From RGIG8748 sp045545635 (lineage in GTDB: Bacteria > Bacillota > Clostridia > UMGS1810), in contig JAZQBI010000248.1 of NCBI GenBank assembly GCA_045545635.1, positions 1 through 13,979 of the forward strand: DNA of 13,979 nucleotides, given 5' to 3'. Within the stretch, counting starts at the first letter, position 1; each line of letters begins with the position of its first letter. Shown here one piece after another: positions 6,483 through 11,428 of this stretch. The notes under the pieces are model-generated. The model was given only the letters and a program-made list of their open reading frames with translations, made no database searches and was not told where the DNA came from. The position numbers and the translations under genes were made by a program.

Positions 6483-7238
6483 TTAAAAAACTGTTTTTGC
6501 ACCGTCTATTACAATTTCGGCTCCGCTTATATACGATGCCTCGTCGGAGGCGAGCATAACCACAGCTCCGGCTATATCGTCGCTTTTGCCGATTCTGCCC
6601 AGGGGAATACCTGCCACACAGTTATCATAATAGGCTTTGTCACTCAATACATCATTGTTAAAATCAGTATGAATGCTCCCCGGAAGTACGGCATTGGCAG
6701 TAATACCATAGGGGGCAAGCTCAAGAGCAAGTCCCTTTGTAAGCATACCTATGGCAGCTTTTGAAGCACAATAATGTATTCTTCCAGGAGCGGCTTCAAA
6801 TTGAGAAATTGAGGAAACATTGATTATTCTTCCGCTCTTTTTCTCTATCATATTTTTTGCCGCATACTGACTGCACAGAAAGTAACCGCGTGAATTGGTT
6901 TGCATTACTGCGTCCCACTCTTTGTAATCAAGCTCCATAAAAGGCTTACGGCTGAGTACGGCAGCATTGTTAACAAGGATGTCAGGTTTGCCGATGTTTT
7001 TTTCTATTCTCAAAAACATTTTTTCTATTGCTTCGGGATCTGATGTATCTGCGTACTCGGCATATACACCGTCTTTAATGGTTTTTAATTCCGAAAGTGC
7101 AGCACGGAGATTATCGCTGTTGCTTTTTCCGTGAATTATAACATCTGCACCTGCCATAAGAAGGCTCTTGGCTATAGCCTTGCCTATTCCACGGCTGGAA
7201 CCTGTAACAAGAGCAAGTTTTCCGTTTAAATCAAACAT
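6483..7238 (-). CDS. Short-chain dehydrogenase/reductase, probably sugar or sugar-acid oxidising
   Basis: This classical SDR of 251 residues (numbering from 7238) has the dinucleotide loop TGSSRGIG (12-19), the NNAA motif (90-93), the catalytic serine in NVSSIS, and the Y-C-A-S-K active-site pair (Tyr156, Lys160). The C-terminal SGAEIVIDGAK is typical of the gluconate 5-dehydrogenase, KduD and FabG neighbourhood. Its operon partners favour a carbohydrate substrate over fatty acid synthesis. An in-frame ATG six bases earlier (7244) leaves no room for the AAGGA site at 7246-7250, so 7238 is preferred. The gene overlaps the end of the upstream metallo-hydrolase gene by 13 bp. Cofactor preference is not clear from the sequence. 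Confidence 0.92.
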   Translation of the reverse strand: MFDLNGKLALVTGSSRGIGKAIAKSLLMAGADVIIHGKSNSDNLRAALSELKTIKDGVYAEYADTSDPEAIEKMFLRIEKNIGKPDILVNNAAVLSRKPFMELDYKEWDAVMQTNSRGYFLCSQYAAKNMIEKKSGRIINVSSISQFEAAPGRIHYCASKAAIGMLTKGLALELAPYGITANAVLPGSIHTDFNNDVLSDKAYYDNCVAGIPLGRIGKSDDIAGAVVMLASDEASYISGAEIVIDGAKTVF

Positions 7239-7942
7239 ATGCATTTCCTTTCATGTCCTGTAAGGACAGTTCCTTTGTGATTTATGCAAATTTCAAGTGC
7301 TTCAAGTGAGGCATTTTCATCATTTGAAAAGCCGATGGGTGCACCTATATCTATACTTTCCAACAGGAAAATACTGTCTCCCGCAAAGAGATAATCCCCT
7401 GCAAAAACAAGCATACTTCCTACGGTATGTCCGCCCACAACCCTGCAGGTAATACCGCAGGAGGAATATTCCTTGTCTATAAGAGTAAGCATACCTTCTT
7501 TTGCCTTGCTTTGCAAAAATGCTATTACATCCGAAAGAAATCGGTTGTGAGGGTTTGACGGTGTGCACAGATATCTGTACTCTGCCCGAGCCATATATAT
7601 CCTTGCATTTACAAAATTGCACACGCCCGATATATGGTCATAGTGAGAGTGTGTAAGGTACACCTCGTCTATATCATCGGGATGCACTCCTATGCGTGAG
7701 AGGTTTTGGGCAATATTCGTTTCGCCATCTGCCCTTTTCCAGTCGTCGGTGCTTGATTTGGTTAGATTTGCGGTGTCTATATCTTCTATGCCTGTATCTA
7801 TCACTACATTTTTGCCGTCATTTTTGAAATAATATCCAAAACAGCCTATATTTATCGTTTCGTCTTGGGAATATCCTTTAACCAGTATGGAGGATTTGCA
7901 ATCTATATTTGCAAAATCCAGTCTTTTCAAATCTGTTATCAT
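7226..7942 (-). CDS. Metallo-beta-lactamase-fold hydrolase (lactonase-like)
   Basis: The 238-residue protein carries the di-metal site of the MBL fold: HSHYDH (98-103), His172 in GGHTVGS, Asp189 in FAGDSIF and His230 in LTGHE. The early VVIDTGI segment and overall layout resemble the AiiA/AttM-like hydrolases, which open lactones. No signal peptide is visible, so it is probably cytoplasmic. Between a dehydratase gene and a dehydrogenase gene, a sugar-lactone hydrolase is the simplest reading, but glyoxalase-II-like or other ester hydrolysis cannot be excluded. Its start codon overlaps the stop of the upstream gene as TAATG, indicating translational coupling; an AAGGTGG lies about 10 nt before the ATG. 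Confidence 0.88.
   Translation of the reverse strand: MITDLKRLDFANIDCKSSILVKGYSQDETINIGCFGYYFKNDGKNVVIDTGIEDIDTANLTKSSTDDWKRADGETNIAQNLSRIGVHPDDIDEVYLTHSHYDHISGVCNFVNARIYMARAEYRYLCTPSNPHNRFLSDVIAFLQSKAKEGMLTLIDKEYSSCGITCRVVGGHTVGSMLVFAGDYLFAGDSIFLLESIDIGAPIGFSNDENASLEALEICINHKGTVLTGHERKCICLI
7246..7250 (-). promoter_or_regulatory. Ribosome binding site deciding the dehydrogenase start
   Basis: AAGGA on the minus strand lies 7 nt before the ATG at 7238 but only 1 nt before the in-frame ATG at 7244. The downstream ATG is therefore the likelier start. Confidence 0.6.
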
Positions 7943-9105
7943 TATTTTGATTCCACCTTAAATCTCTGCTCGCTGCCGGGGATATAGGCATATTTTTCGA
8001 TAATTTCGTCATTTATATGTATGCCTAATCCGGGTTCGTCGGGAACTGCAATCTCGCCGTTTACCATTTTTATCGGCTGATTGAGAAGCTCCTCACGAAG
8101 CGGATTTGCAATCTGCTGGAACTCGCATATAAGAGCGTTTGGTATAGCGCTGAGAAGATGAAGATGTGCCGCAAATGAAGCTCCCGAACGGAATACATGA
8201 GGTGCTACGGTAATACCGTTTAATGCAGCATATTCTGCAGCTCTCTTTACCTCTGTGATACCGCCTGCATGAGTAACATCGGGCTGAATGATATCTACAC
8301 ATTTATTATCTATAAGTGCCTTGTATTCAAAGATTGAACATCCGTTTTCACCGCCTGCAATGGGTGTTGAACCGCTTTCTTTCTTAACCTCGGCATAAAC
8401 ATCAAGCTCATCTGTGCGGCAGGGCTCTTCTATGAACATAAGCTTGTATTCTTCTAACCCCTTTACTACACCTATTGCCTCTTTGGCAGACCATGCAAAA
8501 GGCACATAACCCTGACCGCAGTCTATAGCAAGGTCGAAATCATAGCCAAGAGCATCTCTCAGGGCTTTAACCTTTTCGATATCTCTTTTTGCATTATAAC
8601 CGCCTCTTATTTTTACGGCGGTAAAGCCTCTTTCAAGATAGCTATTTACTTCCTTTATAAGTGAATCGTTTGGCTGTTCCATACCGCCGCTTGCATATGC
8701 ACGGATGGAATTACGGAATTTTCCACCCAGAAGTGAATGAACGGGAACACCAAGTGCTTTACCCTTTAAATCCCAGAGAGCATTTTCGATACCGCTTATT
8801 ACACCCATAGCAATACCGCGTCTTCCCCAGTTTGCACCGAGCTTGTACATTCTGTCGTAGAGAACACTTATTTCAAACGGATCGGAGCCGACAATTGTCT
8901 TTTCCAAAAACTCACATATAGACTTTGCCGCTTCCGGTATATAGTGACCTGTTCCCATTTCACCAAGACCATAAATTCCCTCGTCCGTCCACACCCGTAC
9001 AAGGGAGGTGTGCCACACCTTTACCTCTCCTCCGGACCAGCCCCACTGTTCATCGGGGGTATATCTGTAGGATAATAAAATTGGCTCTACTCTTGTTATT
9101 TTCAT
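7942..9105 (-). CDS. Enolase-superfamily sugar-acid dehydratase (mandelate racemase/muconate lactonizing type)
   Basis: This 387-residue protein (numbering from 9105) has the capping domain and (beta/alpha)7-beta barrel of the mandelate racemase subgroup. Metal-ligand candidates are Asp195 (AIDCGQ), the Glu pair in FIEEP (226-227) and Glu253 (AGGEN). The general base/acid Lys165 lies in VKIRGG, where the second K of the common KxK motif is Arg. The Asp276 (QPDVTH) and His303 (APHVFRSG) dyad is present, as in acid-sugar dehydratases. These enzymes remove water from an aldonic acid to give a 2-keto-3-deoxy acid. An ATG at 9114 directly abuts AGAGGA (9115-9120), so the third downstream codon, 9105, is preferred. 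Neighbours on both sides encode the enzymes expected before and after such a dehydratase. The specific substrate cannot be assigned. Confidence 0.92.
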   Translation of the reverse strand: MKITRVEPILLSYRYTPDEQWGWSGGEVKVWHTSLVRVWTDEGIYGLGEMGTGHYIPEAAKSICEFLEKTIVGSDPFEISVLYDRMYKLGANWGRRGIAMGVISGIENALWDLKGKALGVPVHSLLGGKFRNSIRAYASGGMEQPNDSLIKEVNSYLERGFTAVKIRGGYNAKRDIEKVKALRDALGYDFDLAIDCGQGYVPFAWSAKEAIGVVKGLEEYKLMFIEEPCRTDELDVYAEVKKESGSTPIAGGENGCSIFEYKALIDNKCVDIIQPDVTHAGGITEVKRAAEYAALNGITVAPHVFRSGASFAAHLHLLSAIPNALICEFQQIANPLREELLNQPIKMVNGEIAVPDEPGLGIHINDEIIEKYAYIPGSEQRFKVESK

Positions 9106-9114
9106 ATCATCCAT

Positions 9115-9120
9115 TCCTCT
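9115..9120 (-). promoter_or_regulatory. Ribosome binding site deciding the dehydratase start
   Basis: AGAGGA on the minus strand touches the in-frame ATG at 9114 and lies 9 nt before the ATG at 9105. The second spacing is workable and the first is not, so translation probably starts at 9105. Confidence 0.6.
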
Positions 9121-9123
9121 CTT

Positions 9124-10056
9124 TTAAAAAACTATCCTTGGATTTACATAGCTTGTGTAAAGCTTTTCATATATATTACGCATTTCCTTTTTTGCAGAAT
9201 ATGCCATATTTCGCATAACCATAGGCACACCCTCACGGCCTGTACCAAGGCTCTGAAAAAGTGCGTCGCTGAGAACTCTGTATCCGTAGGGAAAAGTGAA
9301 TCTGTTGATAACATCTATAAGGTCAATAAGCTCGCACTGACACCTGAATGATTTTTCGCTGTTACCAAACTCTGAATATATAACATCCATAATTTCCGGC
9401 ATAAGATATGTTATTGCCGAAAAAACTCCGTCTCCTCCCAGGGACAGTGTTCCGTAAAGGCAGGCATCAAGACCGGTAAACATGGCAACATCTTTACGTT
9501 TTTTGTCCCTTATGGCAATTTCCGAGGTTATTTCCTGCATATCGTTCCATGAATTCTTGAATCCCTTGACACATTCAAAATCAAGGAGCTTTTCAAAAAC
9601 AGGAACCGATATTCTGTTTGTGCATTGGGGTATGTTGTAGCCTACAACAGGAAGTCTTGCACTGTTATTTTTAATAACATCACGGTAGTATTCAAATATT
9701 TCATCGTCATTGAGCTTGAAATAGTACGGAGGGGCAAGAAGAATTCCGTCTGCACCCAGATTTGTTATGGCTTCTACATATTTATTTGCCGTATAGTTGT
9801 CCCCTGCCGTAGCACCACAGACAAAATGCTTTCTTCCTGCATTTACACTATTTACAATTTTCATAATATCTATATTTTCTTCAAAACTGAGTCTTGAAAA
9901 TTCTCCCGTGGAACCGCATACAACAAGTCCTGTAAGTTCCTTGCACTCCATAGATCGGGCAACATGCTTTTCCAACAGATCGAGGTCAAGACGCCCATCC
10001 TCACGAAAAGGCGTGAGAACAATGCCGTATATACCTTTAAATATTCTTTCGTTCAT
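9124..10056 (-). CDS. DapA/NanA-family aldolase (2-keto-3-deoxy acid aldolase candidate)
   Basis: The 310-residue protein keeps the motifs of class I pyruvate-dependent aldolases of the DHDPS/N-acetylneuraminate lyase family: GSTGE (48-52) for the pyruvate carboxylate, Tyr140 in VVGYNIP, and the Schiff-base lysine Lys167 in GFKNS. A GADGILLAPPYYF segment (101-113) is also typical. It is the first gene of the operon, 18 bp before the dehydratase gene, so it probably cleaves the 2-keto-3-deoxy acid that the dehydratase makes, giving pyruvate and an aldehyde. Lysine biosynthesis is less likely in this context. A GGAGG site lies 7 nt before the ATG. The C-terminus is somewhat longer than in many family members. 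Confidence 0.9.
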   Translation of the reverse strand: MNERIFKGIYGIVLTPFREDGRLDLDLLEKHVARSMECKELTGLVVCGSTGEFSRLSFEENIDIMKIVNSVNAGRKHFVCGATAGDNYTANKYVEAITNLGADGILLAPPYYFKLNDDEIFEYYRDVIKNNSARLPVVGYNIPQCTNRISVPVFEKLLDFECVKGFKNSWNDMQEITSEIAIRDKKRKDVAMFTGLDACLYGTLSLGGDGVFSAITYLMPEIMDVIYSEFGNSEKSFRCQCELIDLIDVINRFTFPYGYRVLSDALFQSLGTGREGVPMVMRNMAYSAKKEMRNIYEKLYTSYVNPRIVF

Positions 10057-10084
10057 AGTGTGCCTCCTGCTTTTGATTAGCTTT

Positions 10085-10090
10085 ATTATA
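10085..10090 (-). promoter_or_regulatory. -10 element of the five-gene operon promoter
   Basis: A perfect TATAAT on the minus strand lies about 29 bp upstream of the first start codon. At the expected spacing only ATGTCA or TGTCAT is found, a poor -35 box. A good -10 with a weak -35 suggests an activator-dependent promoter. Confidence 0.7.
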
Positions 10091-10111
10091 ACAAATCATA
10101 CACGGCATGAC

Positions 10112-10129
10112 ATTGATAACATTATCAAT
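10112..10129. repeat. Dyad symmetry at the catabolic operon promoter (candidate operator)
   Basis: ATTGATAA-CA-TTATCAAT is an inverted repeat with perfect 8-bp arms and a 2-bp centre. It is centred about 43 bp upstream of the predicted transcription start, covering and extending upstream of the weak -35 region. That suits either an activator or a repressor. It is AT-rich, so chance symmetry is possible. Confidence 0.55.
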
Positions 10130-10232
10130 ATATTTGTAATCTTTAAAAATTTGTCATTATTTTTGGATAAATTCGTTTCTTTTAGCCTATAAAGCCATTT
10201 AAGCAAACAAATATTCAAACATTATGCGTGCT

Positions 10233-10261
10233 ATGACAAGAAATTGTATTGATTATATAAT
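10233..10261 (+). promoter_or_regulatory. Promoter of the GH71/GH99-like gene
   Basis: ATGACA (10233-10238) and TATAAT (10256-10261) are separated by 17 bp, giving a good sigma-A-like promoter. It is divergent from the catabolic operon. The intervening 10130-10232 stretch is AT-rich and I see no gene in it. Confidence 0.8.
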
Positions 10262-10299
10262 TTTTTGATGTTAGAATTAAACAAATCGGAGGTGTATTT

Positions 10300-11322
10300 A
10301 TGGCTGATATAAAAATCGGAGTAATAAACTGGGACGGATGTCTCGAAAGCGGCAGTACATATTTTGGAAGTTATTGTGCAAAATCTCTCAGTAATCCCAA
10401 ATACAAGGACAGAGTTCCCTTTTATGCAGATGTAGATAAGGATGGTACAGTTTCCTTTCACAAAAGGACGCAGGATGAATTTGACCGTGAGATAGAATAT
10501 GCAATAAAGGCAGGAACTGATTACTTTGCATATGTGTGGTACACAGAAAAAAGTAAATTTTCCGACAATGAAAATGTCAGTGAAACCGCAAGGCACGTTC
10601 ATGAGCTTACATACATACGAAAGCTCCATATGTCAAGCAGTCTTAATACAAAGCTCAAGATGTGTGCAATACTCAGTGCCCACCCCATAACAGATGAAGA
10701 GCTATATGACCTTGCACTGACTATGCAAAAACCGTATTATCAATATATTGACGGAAAACCCTTGGTTTACATATACACCGGATACGACAAAAACCTTATT
10801 GTACGACTTGGGTGTGCATGCAAAAATGTTGGTACCAAAGAGCCTTATGCGGTAATATTTACAAACAATAATCCTGCTGAAAAATGTGAAACCTATGAAA
10901 TTACAGATGCAGTTTCCGCATACTGCATACCCACAGAGGATTGCGACTGCGAAACTTACGGGGATTTTGCAGAGGAGATGCTGAGATTAAACAGCCTGAT
11001 GCTAACCTATAACCTACCCGCAATACCGATGTTTTCCGTGGGATGGAATCCTGCTCCGCGAATTGACAGTCCTGTGCCGTGGTACGGCTACGCAAATAAA
11101 ACATATGCACCCATTCATAATCCTGCACAGTTTGAAGAAGGAGCAGATAAACTTAGCAAGTGGCTTAAAGATAACGGCATTAAGCCCTCCACCATCCTCT
11201 CCTATGCGTGGAATGAGTTTGAAGAGGGAGGATATATTTGCCCTACTCTCCGTCAGGATGGCAGTGTTGATGAATCAAGAGTGAAAGCTTTCGGAAAAGC
11301 AATTGAAATATTAAAAAAATAA
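10300..11322 (+). CDS. Glycoside hydrolase family 71/99-like protein, cytoplasmic
   Basis: This 340-residue protein has no signal peptide and no membrane segment. The strongest signature is SYAWNEFEEGGYICPTL near the C-terminus (301-317), which resembles the conserved W-N-E-x-x-E-G-G segment of GH99/GH71-like and WbsX-type barrel proteins. GWNPAPRI (249-256), followed by PWYG, is also typical of the group. The N-terminus GVINWDGC and the FAYVWYTEKSKF segment (76-87) fit a beta/alpha barrel. GH99 enzymes act on mannose-containing glycans and GH71 enzymes on alpha-1,3-glucan, but I would not assign a substrate. A GGAGGTG site (10288-10294) supports the start. It is divergent from the sugar-acid operon and may release or process its substrate inside the cell. 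Confidence 0.75.
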   Translation: MADIKIGVINWDGCLESGSTYFGSYCAKSLSNPKYKDRVPFYADVDKDGTVSFHKRTQDEFDREIEYAIKAGTDYFAYVWYTEKSKFSDNENVSETARHVHELTYIRKLHMSSSLNTKLKMCAILSAHPITDEELYDLALTMQKPYYQYIDGKPLVYIYTGYDKNLIVRLGCACKNVGTKEPYAVIFTNNNPAEKCETYEITDAVSAYCIPTEDCDCETYGDFAEEMLRLNSLMLTYNLPAIPMFSVGWNPAPRIDSPVPWYGYANKTYAPIHNPAQFEEGADKLSKWLKDNGIKPSTILSYAWNEFEEGGYICPTLRQDGSVDESRVKAFGKAIEILKK

Positions 11323-11331
11323 TCTATTAAT

Positions 11332-11362
11332 AAAAAGACATTTCGCAGTGAAGTGTCTTTTT
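11332..11362 (+). terminator. Rho-independent terminator after the GH-like gene
   Basis: AAAAAGACATTTC (11332-11344) pairs with GAAGTGTCTTTTT (11350-11362) around a 5-nt loop, with one G-T pair. The right arm ends in a run of T residues. It starts 9 bp after the stop codon and directly precedes the next promoter. Confidence 0.88.
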
Positions 11363-11365
11363 TGT

Positions 11366-11394
11366 TTGACATTATCAAGCTAAAATTGTATACT
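11366..11394 (+). promoter_or_regulatory. Promoter of the GTPase-nuclease fusion gene
   Basis: A consensus TTGACA (11366-11371) and TATACT (11389-11394) are separated by 17 bp. The start is predicted near 11401, giving a leader of about 28 nt. There is no room for the long attenuated leader seen before some tet(M)-type resistance genes. Confidence 0.85.
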
Positions 11395-11412
11395 TATATA
11401 GCAGTTTAAAAA

Positions 11413-11421
11413 AAGGAGGTG
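11413..11421 (+). promoter_or_regulatory. Ribosome binding site for a TTG start
   Basis: AAGGAGGTG is a near-perfect anti-16S match, and its GGAGG core ends 9 nt before TTG at 11429. That TTG is in frame with the GTPase domain, while the nearby GTG at 11424 is not. No in-frame ATG lies before the G1 motif, so TTG is the only start that keeps the GTPase domain whole. Confidence 0.85.
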
Positions 11422-11428
11422 CAGTGTT

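Noticed and set aside
10151..10239. TTGTCAT (10151-10157) and ATGACAA (10233-10239) form an inverted pair around the divergent promoters.
   Set aside because: The arms are 7 bp and 75 bp apart, and one copy overlaps a -35 box. This is likely chance.
10119..11378. The 10-mer ACATTATCAA occurs at 10119-10128 in the catabolic operon dyad and at 11369-11378 in the fusion gene promoter spacer.
   Set aside because: The second copy is only one arm with no symmetry, and both sit in AT-rich promoter DNA partly shared with TTGACA. A common regulator is not supported.
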